From NCBI GenBank assembly GCA_001302245.1, contig LGYU01000006.1:1-64000 (forward strand): 64,000 nt of DNA, read 5' to 3'. The notes beneath the pieces are model-generated. The model was not told the origin of the DNA and made no database searches. It was given only the letters and a program-made list of their open reading frames with translations. Shown piece by piece: positions 18,289 to 27,798 of the stretch. The translations under genes were made by a program, and so were the position numbers. Positions within the stretch are counted from its first letter, which is position 1. Each line of letters starts with the position of its first letter. The DNA is from Chitinophagaceae bacterium PMP191F (GTDB lineage: Bacteria > Bacteroidota > Bacteroidia > Chitinophagales > Chitinophagaceae).

Positions 18289-19353
18289 ATGCAAGCAGAC
18301 TTTCTTCTGATCGGTCAGGGTATTTGCGGTACATTTTTAAGCTGGTATCTGCAACAGGCAGGTTATTCGGTAATAGTGATAGATGAACAGCATAACAATA
18401 CTGCGTCACATGTTGCTGCGGGAATTATCAATCCTGTTACCGGCCGGCGTATTGTGCAAACATGGCTTATTGATGAAGTACTGCCCGCAGCATGGAACAG
18501 CTACCAGGAGCTGCAGGCTGTATTGCAGGTTACCACCATTACACAAAAAGATATTCTTGACTTCTTTCCTACCCCGCAAATGAAAGAAGCCTATGCTAAA
18601 AGATATGCTGAAGACACCAGTTACCTGGCACCTCCTGTCAATACTGACGACTGGAAAACTTTTTTCAATTACGATTTTGGATACGGACAGATCACTCCCT
18701 GCTACCTGGTGAATCTTCCTGAACTATTACCGGCTTACCGGCAATACCTGGTAAAACAGGGAATATTACTGGATGAACATTTTGATTACAAACAGTTGCA
18801 GACTGCTCCCGATCATATCCGGTATAAAAACATTACTACCGGTAAGATCATTTTCTGTGATGGCCTTGCAGCAGCTACAGCTCCGTTCTTCCAGTTATTG
18901 CCATTTGCTCCCAACAAAGGCGAAGCGCTGCTGGTACGTATTCCACATCTGCCAAAGGAGTTCATTTTTAAAAAAGGTATGAACCTGGTGCCCTGGCAGG
19001 ATGATATTTTCTGGCTGGGATCATCGTACGAGTGGAATTTTACTGACGACCAGCCTTCCGTTGTTTTCAGGGAACGAATGACGGCTGCATTACAACAATG
19101 GATTAAAATGCCTTTTACCATACTGGAACACAAAGCAGCTGTGCGACCCGCAACACTGGAACGCAGACCTTTTGTAGGTTTTCATCCCCAGCACCCTGCT
19201 GTTGGTATATTCAATGGCATGGGTACCAAAGGTTGTTCACTGACGCCTTTTTTTGCCAGAGAGCTGGTGGCGCATCTGCAACACCAGGCCCCCATACACC
19301 CCGAAACAGATGTACAGCGCTTCCGACGCATCCTATCCAGGCAGGATCTGTAA
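18289..19353 (+). CDS. FAD-dependent oxidoreductase, DAO family
   Basis: A 354-residue flavoprotein. The N-terminal Rossmann motif GQGICGTFLSWYL (about residues 8-20) is followed by an acidic beta-2 end (VIVIDEQ), and the C-terminal FAD contact is FNGMGTKGCSLTPFFAREL (about 312-330). The fold matches glycine oxidase, D-amino-acid oxidase and MnmC C-terminal domains. The substrate is unknown. A TATTTTTA element at 18277-18284 ends 4 bases before the ATG, so the transcript may be nearly leaderless. The gene is followed by a small membrane-protein gene. Confidence 0.82.
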   Translation: MQADFLLIGQGICGTFLSWYLQQAGYSVIVIDEQHNNTASHVAAGIINPVTGRRIVQTWLIDEVLPAAWNSYQELQAVLQVTTITQKDILDFFPTPQMKEAYAKRYAEDTSYLAPPVNTDDWKTFFNYDFGYGQITPCYLVNLPELLPAYRQYLVKQGILLDEHFDYKQLQTAPDHIRYKNITTGKIIFCDGLAAATAPFFQLLPFAPNKGEALLVRIPHLPKEFIFKKGMNLVPWQDDIFWLGSSYEWNFTDDQPSVVFRERMTAALQQWIKMPFTILEHKAAVRPATLERRPFVGFHPQHPAVGIFNGMGTKGCSLTPFFARELVAHLQHQAPIHPETDVQRFRRILSRQDL

Positions 19354-19393
19354 ATGTTGTTGTTTGCCCCGGTGCTGAAACCGCCCGGTTTTA

Positions 19394-19401
19394 TATTTTT
19401 G
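19394..19401 (+). promoter_or_regulatory. Candidate -7 element for the 19441 gene
   Basis: TATTTTTG fits TAnnTTTG and lies 39 bases before the chosen ATG at 19441. A TTTG at 19363-19366 is 27 bases upstream, longer than the usual 19-21, so support is partial. Confidence 0.4.
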
Positions 19402-19440
19402 CAGGGTTATTGTTTTGCTTCAGTACATAACCACCTTTAC

Positions 19441-19899
19441 ATGTCAACAGAGAAAATGTATGTCATTCCTGAACGTTTCAGGAAAATTGAGAACCTGCAT
19501 ATTGTATTCTGGTTGTTAAAAGATATCTGCTGGTGTATGCTGTGGCGGCCATTAGGTGTAGCCATGCTGATCCCTACTTTAACCGTAGCCATCCTGATCA
19601 CCTGGCAAACCAGGAAACTGAAAGCCGAGTTGTATCACAACCTGGCTGTTACGTTCTGGATCTGCGCCAACGGTTACTGGATGATTGTTGAGTTCCTGGG
19701 ATATGATGAATACCTGCGCATATTCACCGTGATACCGTTCAGCATCGGGTTGTTCTTTATTATTGTCTATTACGGGTTTATACTTCCGCGTGAAATAAAA
19801 AAAAATAAAATGATAGCCGTTGCCATACCGGCGGAAGAAGAGAATATTACCAATACCACGATTGTAATACCGGTAAAAAAACAAGGCGACACACTTTAA
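19441..19899 (+). CDS. Small integral membrane protein, unknown function
   Basis: A 152-residue protein I do not recognise. The start is taken at ATG 19441 (MSTEKMYVIPERFRKIENLH); a longer frame opens at 19354 but its extra 29 residues cover a promoter-like TATTTTTG and look non-coding. Hydrophobic spans lie at about residues 25-57, 65-85 and 94-113, and the C-terminal ~40 residues are polar. The N-terminal amphipathic segment followed by membrane spans is all that can be described. It may be transcribed alone or with the upstream flavoenzyme gene. Confidence 0.65.
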   Translation: MSTEKMYVIPERFRKIENLHIVFWLLKDICWCMLWRPLGVAMLIPTLTVAILITWQTRKLKAELYHNLAVTFWICANGYWMIVEFLGYDEYLRIFTVIPFSIGLFFIIVYYGFILPREIKKNKMIAVAIPAEEENITNTTIVIPVKKQGDTL

Positions 19900-19953
19900 C
19901 AGCATGTCGCCCGTAACAATTGCAGCATATACTTAGTGTAACCAAAGACATTA

Positions 19954-20760
19954 TTAAGCCGCTAGTTTTTTTCTTGCATTGTTCACTACTACAATAGGAT
20001 CCTGTTTCAGCAAATTGCTCATGGCTGCATATAAGGCAGGCAGTTCGTGACGCATACGAATGGGATTTTCAAAAAACACTTCCACACTCACTGCCCAGAA
20101 CTCGTGATAATTGGTGCCTGCATAATCGCCCAGAATGTTCTTGGCGCCTGTTTGCATCGATTCAAATATCGGGCGGGCAACCTTGGAGAAATTCTTAAAC
20201 TCTTTTTTAAAGTGTTTGTCTTCTTCAGTCTGTGTAATAAAGTTAACATACGCCAATGCATGTCCCATTTCGTGCAACCCAACATTACAGTTAGGACTTA
20301 GACCATTTACACCTTTAAGAAAATTATCCCACGACAGATAAATACCACTGTGGTCTACATGTCCCTGGAAAGGGCGCGAGTAAAATCCATAATGGTAATC
20401 ATCTTTCAGCACGTAAATGTCTTTGAAGTAATTGAGATAATATTTTTCCAGACCGAATGTTAACTGGATAGCTACAGCACTGATCAGCACAGGCATTTCC
20501 ATAGCCTCATTCACCTCGATATAATGAAAACGTTTTGACTTACGGAATAAAAAGGTACGGAACAGAAAACGGTGTTGTTCTTCATGCGAAAGACGGTTAT
20601 AATAACGTAGATAACGCGAAACAATAGAATGATAAGTACTTTTCTGGTCCTGGAATAACTTATACTGGCGTTTTACATACAAACGGTGGAAAAGATTACT
20701 GACGGGCACATGCAGTACAATGACACTAAAGACCGTGAGGAAAATGAACAAAATTTCCAT
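19954..20760 (-). CDS. Zinc-dependent peptidase, M90 (MtfA-like) family
   Basis: A 268-residue protein with one N-terminal membrane span (about residues 2-20) and a metallopeptidase domain. The zinc motif is HEMGHALAYVNF (HExxH, about residues 163-174) with a downstream glutamate region NYHEFWAVSVEVFFE. Family features ISAVAIQLTFGLE and GIYLSWDNFL are present. MtfA in E. coli is a peptidase that binds the Mlc repressor; this branch carries an added membrane anchor, so the active site may face the cytoplasm or periplasm. A paralogue lies just upstream at 20987-21970 on the same strand. Confidence 0.85.
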   Translation of the reverse strand: MEILFIFLTVFSVIVLHVPVSNLFHRLYVKRQYKLFQDQKSTYHSIVSRYLRYYNRLSHEEQHRFLFRTFLFRKSKRFHYIEVNEAMEMPVLISAVAIQLTFGLEKYYLNYFKDIYVLKDDYHYGFYSRPFQGHVDHSGIYLSWDNFLKGVNGLSPNCNVGLHEMGHALAYVNFITQTEEDKHFKKEFKNFSKVARPIFESMQTGAKNILGDYAGTNYHEFWAVSVEVFFENPIRMRHELPALYAAMSNLLKQDPIVVVNNARKKLAA

Positions 20761-20986
20761 AAGGGTTCCATTTTTTCTTTTTGTGAAATGCGGATACGAG
20801 TCAACGGATGTAGGATTTTCACAAAGGTTGGATTCGAAAAAACGGTCTTTCGGGGAAGGTGGAAATTTTACACTGGCAAGTAGTATTTTTCAAAAAATCA
20901 CACTAATCACTGTACAAAATAGAAAGATTTTTTAAATTATGAAATAAGTGTGAAAAAAATTATGAAGTCTTTATAATATGTTGATT

Positions 20987-21970
20987 TCAAGCTTCTTCCA
21001 AAGGCCTCAAAAACAAAATCTCAGACAATGGGTCCTGGTTCAGCAATCGGCACATGGCCAGGTACAGTTCGGGCAGCAGCGCGCGGAAAACCCTAGGCTG
21101 TTCAAAAAACCTTTCTACCGACACTGCCCAGAATTCATTGTAATTGGTGGCAGCATAACTACCCAGGAAATGATTGGTTTTTAATTGCATTTCTTCAAAA
21201 ATCTTTCTGCCAGTTTGTGAAAATTCCCTGAACCGTTCGCGGAAACCGGCATCGCTTCCATCACCGTCTGTCATAAAATTAACATAGGCCAGCGCATGCG
21301 CCATTTCATGCAGTCCCACATTGTCGCCATCATTATAGTTGGCAAATGCTGCCAGGAAATTTTCCCATGAAAAAAAGATCCCTTCCTCGCTTACATGCCC
21401 CTGGAATGCCATTTCGCTTTCTCCATACCGGTACCTGTTGGGCAATACATAAATGGTATTGAAATAATCCAGTAAAAAATGCTGTAGTCCGAATGTAAGC
21501 TGCACAGCTGTAGCACTGATGAGCAGGGGAATGCGTTCTTCGCCCTCAATATCAATAAACCTGAATTTCTTTGCGGCCATAAAGGTGAGCGTGCGGTGCA
21601 GGAACATTTCTTTGTGTTCAGCCGAAAGCTGCCGGTAATAAGGAATGTATTGCGCCAGTATATCATTATACTTTGAATGTCCCTGCCAGTACAGGTTGGT
21701 AGCCTGCCGGTACAGCCCCCTGTCGCGGACCATTACCAGTACCCGGTGCCAGAAAACAGGCAGCCAGTACAGTATCATAATAATACTAAATACAATGGCC
21801 ATGAAAATGAGCCACCCTGCCGCTTCGGGCAACTGAATACCATTATCATCCGCCTGCAGTGTGATATTATGAGAAGGTAAAGTGGCAATGGCCTGGTGAA
21901 CAGAATCCTGCGTTGCCACATGAAATGTGTCGCCTGTCTGATAGAGGATATTAGTAGAATCCTGGGGCAT
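20987..21970 (-). CDS. Zinc-dependent peptidase, M90 (MtfA-like) family, paralogue
   Basis: A 327-residue protein with a periplasmic-looking N-terminal segment of about 50 residues, a membrane span at about residues 51-71 (WLIFMAIVFSIIMILYWLPVF) and an M90 domain. The zinc motif is HEMAHALAYVNF, with NYNEFWAVSVERFFEQP downstream. It clearly shares ancestry with the 19954 gene (ISATAVQLTFGLQ, GIFFSWENFL) but has an extra N-terminal extension. The two are separated by 226 AT-rich bases with no recognisable gene. It is divergent from aspS, sharing a 106-base promoter region. Confidence 0.85.
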   Translation of the reverse strand: MPQDSTNILYQTGDTFHVATQDSVHQAIATLPSHNITLQADDNGIQLPEAAGWLIFMAIVFSIIMILYWLPVFWHRVLVMVRDRGLYRQATNLYWQGHSKYNDILAQYIPYYRQLSAEHKEMFLHRTLTFMAAKKFRFIDIEGEERIPLLISATAVQLTFGLQHFLLDYFNTIYVLPNRYRYGESEMAFQGHVSEEGIFFSWENFLAAFANYNDGDNVGLHEMAHALAYVNFMTDGDGSDAGFRERFREFSQTGRKIFEEMQLKTNHFLGSYAATNYNEFWAVSVERFFEQPRVFRALLPELYLAMCRLLNQDPLSEILFLRPLEEA

Positions 21971-22011
21971 GCGGGCATGAAAATAATCATTTCCTGCAAA
22001 GTGCCCTACCC

Positions 22012-22044
22012 TTTGGGAAGCATTCCGGTTTTCAGTTACCTTTG
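22012..22044 (+). promoter_or_regulatory. Bacteroidota-type promoter of aspS
   Basis: TTTG (22012-22015), 21 bases, then TACCTTTG (22037-22044): an excellent fit to the -33/-7 consensus TTTG-N19/21-TAnnTTTG. It predicts a leader of roughly 25-30 bases before the aspS ATG. Confidence 0.8.
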
Positions 22045-22076
22045 CACCTCATCAGTAAGAATTATAAAAAATAGTT

Positions 22077-23918
22077 ATGTACAGAACGCATACCTGCGGC
22101 GAATTACGGCTCTCGAATGCCGGCCAGGAAGTAACTCTGGCGGGATGGGTACAGACCATCAGGAAGTTTGGCAGTATTACATTCGTCGATCTCAGGGACC
22201 GCTATGGAATTACACAGTTGTTGTTTGGCGAAGAACTGAACGGATTACTGGACCAGCAACCGTTGGGTCGTGAGTTTGTGCTGCAGGCTACCGGAATTGT
22301 GTCTGAACGCACCAACAAAAATCCCAACATTGCTACCGGTGATGTTGAGATCAAACTCAGCTCATTTACTATTCTGAATAAATCTGTTACCCCGCCGTTC
22401 ACCATCCAGGATGATACAGACGGTGGTGACGATCTGCGTATGAAGTTCCGTTATCTTGATCTGCGTCGCAATGCAGTAAAGAAAAACCTGGAATTGCGTT
22501 ATGCAGTGAACCGTGCTGCACGCAACTACCTGCACGAGCACCAGTTTATGGATATTGAAACGCCTTTCCTGATCAAATCTACACCAGAAGGTGCACGCGA
22601 TTTTGTGGTGCCTTCGCGTATGAACCCGGGACAATTTTACGCACTGCCACAATCACCGCAAACATTTAAACAGTTGCTGATGGTGAGCGGGTACGATCGC
22701 TATTACCAGGTGGTAAAATGTTTCCGTGATGAGGATCTGCGTGCAGACCGCCAGCCTGAGTTTACACAGATCGACTGTGAAATGAGCTTTGTGCAGCAGG
22801 AAGATATCCTGAACATGTTCGAAGGCATGGTAAAACATATTTTCCAGGCAGTAAAAGGCGTTGAGATCAAAGAGCAGGTACAACGCATGACCTGGGAAAA
22901 TGCTATGTGGCAGTATGGCAATGACAAACCGGATATCCGTTTTGGCATGCAACTGGCCAACCTGAAATTCCCGCAGCATACTTTCCCTGACAGGAAAAAT
23001 GCTTTTGAAGCAGCGAATGATACCGACGTAATAAAAGGTTCCGGTTTTGGTGTGTTTGAAAATGCAGAAACTGTGGTAGCTATTGCTGTGCCGGGTGCTG
23101 CGGAGTACACACGCAAACAACTGGATGAACTGACAGATTGGGTAAAACGTCCGCAGATAGGCATGAGCGGACTTATCTATATCCGTTGCGGAGCCGATGG
23201 TTTTAAGAGCAGCGTAGATAAGTTTTTCGATGCTGCTAAACAGGAAACCATTGCCAAAGCTACCGGTGCGGCCAAAGGCGACCTGGTACTGATACTGGCT
23301 GGTGCAGAGGAAAGAACCCGTAAGGCCATGAGCGAACTACGTCTTGAACTGGGCGAACGCCTGGGACTGCGTAAAAAAGATGAGTTTAAATTATTATGGG
23401 TACTGGATTTCCCGTTGTTTGAATACAGCGAGGAAGACAATCGCTGGGTTGCCCGTCACCATCCTTTCACCTCACCCAAACCGGATCATATTGATATTAT
23501 GATCAATAACAACCCGGTTATTGAGAATGCCAAAGAATATCTGAAACATCCATACGCCAACATCAAAGCCAATGCGTACGATATGGTACTGAACGGCAAC
23601 GAGATCGGCGGCGGTTCTATCCGTATTTTCCAGCGTGAACTGCAGGAAAAAATGTTCGACGCACTGGGTATGAGCAAAGAGGAAGCCCTGCATAAATTCG
23701 GTTTCCTGCTGGGTGCGTTTGAATATGGCGCTCCCCCGCACGGTGGCATTGCATTCGGTTTCGACCGTTTGTGTTCTATCATCGGTGGCAGCGAAAGTAT
23801 CCGTGACTTTATTGCGTTCCCCAAAAACAACAGTGGTCGCGATGTGATGCTGGATGCTCCTGCAGCTATTGACGACAAACAGTTGGTAGAATTACAGATC
23901 AAACTGGATTTGCAATAA
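22077..23918 (+). CDS. aspS: Aspartate--tRNA ligase
   Basis: A 613-residue class II aminoacyl-tRNA synthetase. An N-terminal OB anticodon-binding domain (about residues 1-110, with [20 protein letters not shown]) is followed by the catalytic domain with motif 2 around [20 protein letters not shown] (about 216-235), the bacterial GAD insert (about 290-430) and motif 3 GIAFGFDRL near residue 560. Length and insert are typical of bacterial AspRS. It has a near-consensus promoter and a strong terminator, so it is a single-gene unit. Confidence 0.97.
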   Translation: MYRTHTCGELRLSNAGQEVTLAGWVQTIRKFGSITFVDLRDRYGITQLLFGEELNGLLDQQPLGREFVLQATGIVSERTNKNPNIATGDVEIKLSSFTILNKSVTPPFTIQDDTDGGDDLRMKFRYLDLRRNAVKKNLELRYAVNRAARNYLHEHQFMDIETPFLIKSTPEGARDFVVPSRMNPGQFYALPQSPQTFKQLLMVSGYDRYYQVVKCFRDEDLRADRQPEFTQIDCEMSFVQQEDILNMFEGMVKHIFQAVKGVEIKEQVQRMTWENAMWQYGNDKPDIRFGMQLANLKFPQHTFPDRKNAFEAANDTDVIKGSGFGVFENAETVVAIAVPGAAEYTRKQLDELTDWVKRPQIGMSGLIYIRCGADGFKSSVDKFFDAAKQETIAKATGAAKGDLVLILAGAEERTRKAMSELRLELGERLGLRKKDEFKLLWVLDFPLFEYSEEDNRWVARHHPFTSPKPDHIDIMINNNPVIENAKEYLKHPYANIKANAYDMVLNGNEIGGGSIRIFQRELQEKMFDALGMSKEEALHKFGFLLGAFEYGAPPHGGIAFGFDRLCSIIGGSESIRDFIAFPKNNSGRDVMLDAPAAIDDKQLVELQIKLDLQ

Positions 23919-23939
23919 TCAACAAAACATTTAATTTTA

Positions 23940-23965
23940 AACCGGGCCAAAAGCCCGGTTTTTTT
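23940..23965 (+). terminator. Intrinsic terminator after aspS
   Basis: Stem AACCGGGC (23940-23947) with GCCCGGTT (23953-23960), 5-base loop, seven T. The ATG of the next gene begins at 23966, immediately after the T-run, so that gene needs read-through or an internal start. Confidence 0.9.
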
Positions 23966-24424
23966 ATGCGAAAATTTCTTTTACTACGGATATTATCTAT
24001 CACCACATCAGTACTGCTTACCTTATGCCTGGTATTTTACAATATAGGCTTCTTTGACAATCCGGATAATGAGCGCCTGGTGTCGTTTCTGCTGACCAAC
24101 CTGTTTTTATTGATACTTCTTAATCACAGTGTACTTGCAAGTATTTCCCGTTCAAGATATTACCCGGATAAATATATATCCCGCGGATTCCTGGTTTATC
24201 ATGGTATTTCGGCTGTTATCTGCTGGATCTCGGTGGCAACTGTAGTATTTTTTATGGTAGCCGGTTTTTTCGGTTCGGAAAAAGGAAGAGAAGATTATAT
24301 TATGCTGGCAGTTGGCGGTGCCCTGGTAATAGTCTATGTATTCCAACTGATCCTGCTCAATAAGTTTTTGAAAGTGATAATCAATAATTATAACCAGCAA
24401 CTGGAAGAATTTCTTGAGCCATGA
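23966..24424 (+). CDS. Small four-span membrane protein 1 of 3, unknown function
   Basis: A 152-residue membrane protein with hydrophobic spans at about residues 5-28, 41-58, 79-101 and 113-134. It carries a RYYPDKYISRGFL motif (about residues 64-76) between spans 2 and 3, shared with the third gene of the cluster. The C-terminus after the last span is a short polar tail. The chosen ATG follows directly on the aspS terminator T-run; a later start is possible but would delete the first span. Its stop overlaps the next start (ATGA), so the cluster is an operon. Confidence 0.65.
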   Translation: MRKFLLLRILSITTSVLLTLCLVFYNIGFFDNPDNERLVSFLLTNLFLLILLNHSVLASISRSRYYPDKYISRGFLVYHGISAVICWISVATVVFFMVAGFFGSEKGREDYIMLAVGGALVIVYVFQLILLNKFLKVIINNYNQQLEEFLEP

Positions 24425-24933
24425 AAAATTTACCTGCATCCTGGAAAGCATTTCGCATTGTTTGTTTTGTACAGATGATACTGGTAATACTGGAATGGGG
24501 ATTCTCAGCACGCTGGTTGTTCAGGGCCCGCAACCCGGTTATGCCATTACTGGAAATACTTGCTTACAGCCTGGTATTTATCTTCCTGTATAAGGGACTG
24601 TCGCTACTGAACGAAAATTATCCGGCTACTCCACTTACCACAAAACAGAAAAGACATTTCAACTGGTTGTTCATCATTAATGTATTGCTGATCGCATTTT
24701 TATTTGCAGAAGTAGTTGCAGAATGGCGCTGGTCATTTCCACTAATGACTGTATTGCGCGTAAGTTTTTATACCGGCTTGCTCATTATGCATTCACTGAT
24801 TTCCGGGATATTGATCTTCCTGTTTCACATAGTATTTTTATGGGGTATGATCCGTTTACGCAGGGTCATTCACACTAATACACTGAACAACTGGTACAAC
24901 CAGTTTGAAGAAGGCACTGCACTAAATCAATAA
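24421..24933 (+). CDS. Small four-span membrane protein 2 of 3, unknown function
   Basis: A 170-residue membrane protein overlapping the preceding gene by 4 bases. Spans lie at about residues 11-30, 41-60, 76-98 and 116-142. The region between spans 2 and 3 (LLNENYPATPLTTKQKRHFN) is a diverged counterpart of the YPDKYxSR motif in its two neighbours. The tail after span 4 (RRVIHTNTLNNWYNQFEEG) resembles the tails of the neighbours. No known domain is recognised. Confidence 0.65.
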   Translation: MKNLPASWKAFRIVCFVQMILVILEWGFSARWLFRARNPVMPLLEILAYSLVFIFLYKGLSLLNENYPATPLTTKQKRHFNWLFIINVLLIAFLFAEVVAEWRWSFPLMTVLRVSFYTGLLIMHSLISGILIFLFHIVFLWGMIRLRRVIHTNTLNNWYNQFEEGTALNQ

Positions 24934-24936
24934 CAC

Positions 24937-25431
24937 ATGCTACCTTTCAAATGGAAAATATTCAGGATCGTTAATTATGCCTACGTAGCAGGTGTTGCCG
25001 CGTTAATAATTATCCTGCTGTATTGGGCAGGCGGCCTGCGCTTCAGTAACAGACAGGATTTTCTTTTCTTTCTTTTATTTATAACATGTGCCCTCTGCCT
25101 GATGACAAACGGTTCTCTGAATGTTTACCTGCTGGAAAAATGTTACCCGGATAAATATCCGTCCCGTGTATTTTTAATCACCAATACTATATTGCTCATC
25201 CTGTCCGTCCTGATATTGTTATTCCTGGTGTTCATTGCCGGTTGGGGTATTTATGAAGAGGTTAGAAGGCCCAGGCAATACAATCGTTATATAATGCAGG
25301 GACGATTATTATTGTTACTGGTGAGCACCATTTCGCTGACCGGTCTTTATTCCTGTTGTTTCCAGCTCCATCTACGCAGGGTAATACGGCGCAATCATCT
25401 GGCAATACTGAACAACTTCCTTGAAAGTTGA
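24937..25431 (+). CDS. Small four-span membrane protein 3 of 3, unknown function
   Basis: A 164-residue membrane protein 3 bases after the preceding gene. Spans lie at about residues 10-30, 38-57, 75-103 and 122-144. The motif KCYPDKYPSRVFL (about residues 67-79) matches the one in the first paralogue, and the tail RRVIRRNHLAILNNFLES matches the second. Topology and motif indicate three tandem duplicates. Function is unknown; no conserved polar residues within the spans suggest an enzyme. Confidence 0.65.
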   Translation: MLPFKWKIFRIVNYAYVAGVAALIIILLYWAGGLRFSNRQDFLFFLLFITCALCLMTNGSLNVYLLEKCYPDKYPSRVFLITNTILLILSVLILLFLVFIAGWGIYEEVRRPRQYNRYIMQGRLLLLLVSTISLTGLYSCCFQLHLRRVIRRNHLAILNNFLES

Positions 25432-25458
25432 ACCACTTTGGATTTCGTATATTTAAAC

Positions 25459-26307
25459 ATGCAAAAAAAGTATTTGTTGTGGCTGCTGGCTATTGTAGTA
25501 GTATCCTGCCAGAAAGAGATGAAAAACACTGATACCGTTGCTGTTAATTATACCAACACAGCTTATGGTACAGATGTACAGCAGAAAATGGATCTTTATC
25601 TTCCTGCAGGACGCGATACTTCTTCCACTCCCCTGCTGATCCTTATTCACGGCGGTGCCTGGATTGAAGGCGACAAGGCCGACTTTAAAGACTTTGTTAC
25701 CATTTTACAACAACGTTTTCCACGTTATGCCATTGCCAATATCAATTATCGTTTATACAATGCCAGTGGTCAGAATAAATTTCCGGCCCAGGAAAATGAT
25801 GTAAAAACAGCCGTACAATTTCTGTTGGGAAAATCAGTTGAGTATAAATATTCGCACAAGATCATTTTATTAGGCGCCAGTGCCGGTGCACACCTCGCAT
25901 TGCTGCAGGCATACAAGTACTACACTACCGGCAAGCCACTGGCAGTAATATCCTTTTTTGGTCCCACTGATATGACGGCACTGTACAATGCACCCGCCAA
26001 TCCATATATACCGGTATTGTTATCACAGATACTGGGTGGCACACCTGCACAAAACCCTTCCATATACCAGCAGTCCAGTCCTGTTAATTTTGTAAAAGCC
26101 GGTCTTGCTCCTACACTGGTTTTACAGGGCGGTGCTGACGATATTGTACCACCTGCACAGGCTACTTTATTGATCAAAGCATTACAGACAGCGGGTGTTA
26201 CCCACCAGTTTGTATTGTATCCATCTGAAGGTCATGGCTGGACAGGTGCTAACCTTGATGATTCCATTAATAAAGTCACATCGTTCCTGCAGCAATACGG
26301 CAGGTAA
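25459..26307 (+). CDS. Alpha/beta-hydrolase lipoprotein (esterase, BD-FAE type)
   Basis: A 282-residue exported lipoprotein. The start is ATG 25459, giving MQKKYLLWLLAIVVVSC with a lipobox VVSC; a TTG at 25438 would add seven residues that spoil the signal peptide. The hydrolase domain has the oxyanion motif HGGAW, nucleophile elbow GASAG, acid region QGGADDIVPP and catalytic histidine in EGHGW, so the triad is intact. It resembles the bifunctional feruloyl/acetyl-xylan esterase (BD-FAE) group, but the substrate is not shown by sequence. It follows the three membrane proteins closely (27 bases) and may share their transcript. Confidence 0.85.
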   Translation: MQKKYLLWLLAIVVVSCQKEMKNTDTVAVNYTNTAYGTDVQQKMDLYLPAGRDTSSTPLLILIHGGAWIEGDKADFKDFVTILQQRFPRYAIANINYRLYNASGQNKFPAQENDVKTAVQFLLGKSVEYKYSHKIILLGASAGAHLALLQAYKYYTTGKPLAVISFFGPTDMTALYNAPANPYIPVLLSQILGGTPAQNPSIYQQSSPVNFVKAGLAPTLVLQGGADDIVPPAQATLLIKALQTAGVTHQFVLYPSEGHGWTGANLDDSINKVTSFLQQYGR

Positions 26308-26346
26308 AGTTGAGGATGGTTTTTCACTTTTTGCTACCTTGCCACT

Positions 26347-27612
26347 ATGAAACAAGCGTTACAACCACTGGCAGAAAGAATGCGACCTGAGCGGCTGGAG
26401 GACCTGGTTGGACAAGCACATCTTGCAGGTAAAGGCAGCATCTTACGTACCTCTATTGAACAGGGGAAAATTCCCTCTATGATCCTGTGGGGACCTCCCG
26501 GTACCGGTAAAACCACTATCGCCAATATTATTGCCCATACACTACAGGTTCCTTTTTTTACACTCAGCGCCATCAGTTCGGGTGTAAAAGAGGTACGTGA
26601 AGTAATTGAGCTGGCCAAAAAACGTGACAAGGCTATATTGTTCATTGATGAGATCCACCGCTTTAACAAAGGTCAGCAGGATGCATTGCTGGGTGCTGTG
26701 GAGAAAGGCATCATCACACTGATCGGTGCCACTACTGAAAATCCCTCGTTCGAAGTGAACAGCGCCTTGCTAAGCCGTTCGCAGGTATATGTATTGAAGG
26801 CACTGGAGCAGAAAGATCTTGTTCAACTGATGCAGAATGCACTGCAGAAAGATGAGATCCTGAACAGGAAAAAAATAGAACTGAAAGAAACAGAAGCCCT
26901 CATTAATATATCCGGCGGTGATGCACGCAAATTGTTGAACCTGCTGGAGCTGGTAACCGATACGCTGGGTGATAATGCGGTGATCACTGACGAAGCTGTA
27001 ATGGATATTGCCCAGCAACGCATTGCACTATACGATAAAAGCGGGGAGCAACATTATGATATTATTTCCGCATTCATCAAATCTGTAAGAGGCAGCGATC
27101 CCAATGGTGCTATATACTGGCTGGCAAGAATGATAGCCGGTGGTGAAGATATCAAGTTCATAGCACGCAGAATGGTGATACTGGCCAGTGAAGATATTGG
27201 CAATGCCAATCCCACTGCACTGGTATTAGCCAACGCCACTTTTGAATCTGTTAATAAGATCGGTAATCCCGAAGCACGGATCATTTTATCACAATGTGCC
27301 GTATATCTTGCCACTTCACCCAAAAGCAATGCATCGTATGTGGCTATTGATGCGGCACTGGCTGCTGTACGTGAGCATGGTGATCTGCCCGTGCCATTGC
27401 ATATCCGCAACGCACCTACCAAACTGATGAAGAACATGGACTACGGAAAAGATTATAAATATTCACACGGCTACGAAGGAAATTTTGCAGCACAGGAATA
27501 CCTGCCGGCTGAATTATCGGGTACTAAATTTTTTGATCCCGGCAAAAATGCACGTGAAGAAGAGATCCGCCGTTTTCTAAAAAGCCTGTGGGGAGAGAAG
27601 TATAAGTATTAA
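26347..27612 (+). CDS. rarA: Replication-associated recombination protein A (AAA+ ATPase)
   Basis: A 421-residue clamp-loader-like AAA+ ATPase of the RarA/MgsA/WRNIP1 family that acts at stalled replication forks. Walker A is GPPGTGKTT (about residues 50-58), Walker B ILFIDEIHRFNKGQQD (about 97-112), sensor I IGATTENPSFEVN, and the C-terminal tetramerisation region includes SAFIKSVRGSDPNGAIYWLARM. Length is typical. A TTG-N22-TACCTTG promoter-like sequence ends 5 bases before the ATG, predicting a very short leader. Confidence 0.95.
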   Translation: MKQALQPLAERMRPERLEDLVGQAHLAGKGSILRTSIEQGKIPSMILWGPPGTGKTTIANIIAHTLQVPFFTLSAISSGVKEVREVIELAKKRDKAILFIDEIHRFNKGQQDALLGAVEKGIITLIGATTENPSFEVNSALLSRSQVYVLKALEQKDLVQLMQNALQKDEILNRKKIELKETEALINISGGDARKLLNLLELVTDTLGDNAVITDEAVMDIAQQRIALYDKSGEQHYDIISAFIKSVRGSDPNGAIYWLARMIAGGEDIKFIARRMVILASEDIGNANPTALVLANATFESVNKIGNPEARIILSQCAVYLATSPKSNASYVAIDAALAAVREHGDLPVPLHIRNAPTKLMKNMDYGKDYKYSHGYEGNFAAQEYLPAELSGTKFFDPGKNAREEEIRRFLKSLWGEKYKY

Positions 27613-27798
27613 GGGGTGTGTTGGGAATGTGGATTAGAAAGTAAAACACAAGATGCAAGGCACAAGAAAGAGCAGCTACGAGGAACCTCCTTTTTAGTTG
27701 CCGGTACCGGATAAATCTCAAAATCAATAAATTCCCATACCAGCAATTCACTCGCGGATACTCACCAATTCACAACTAACTATTCACTTTTTCACATC

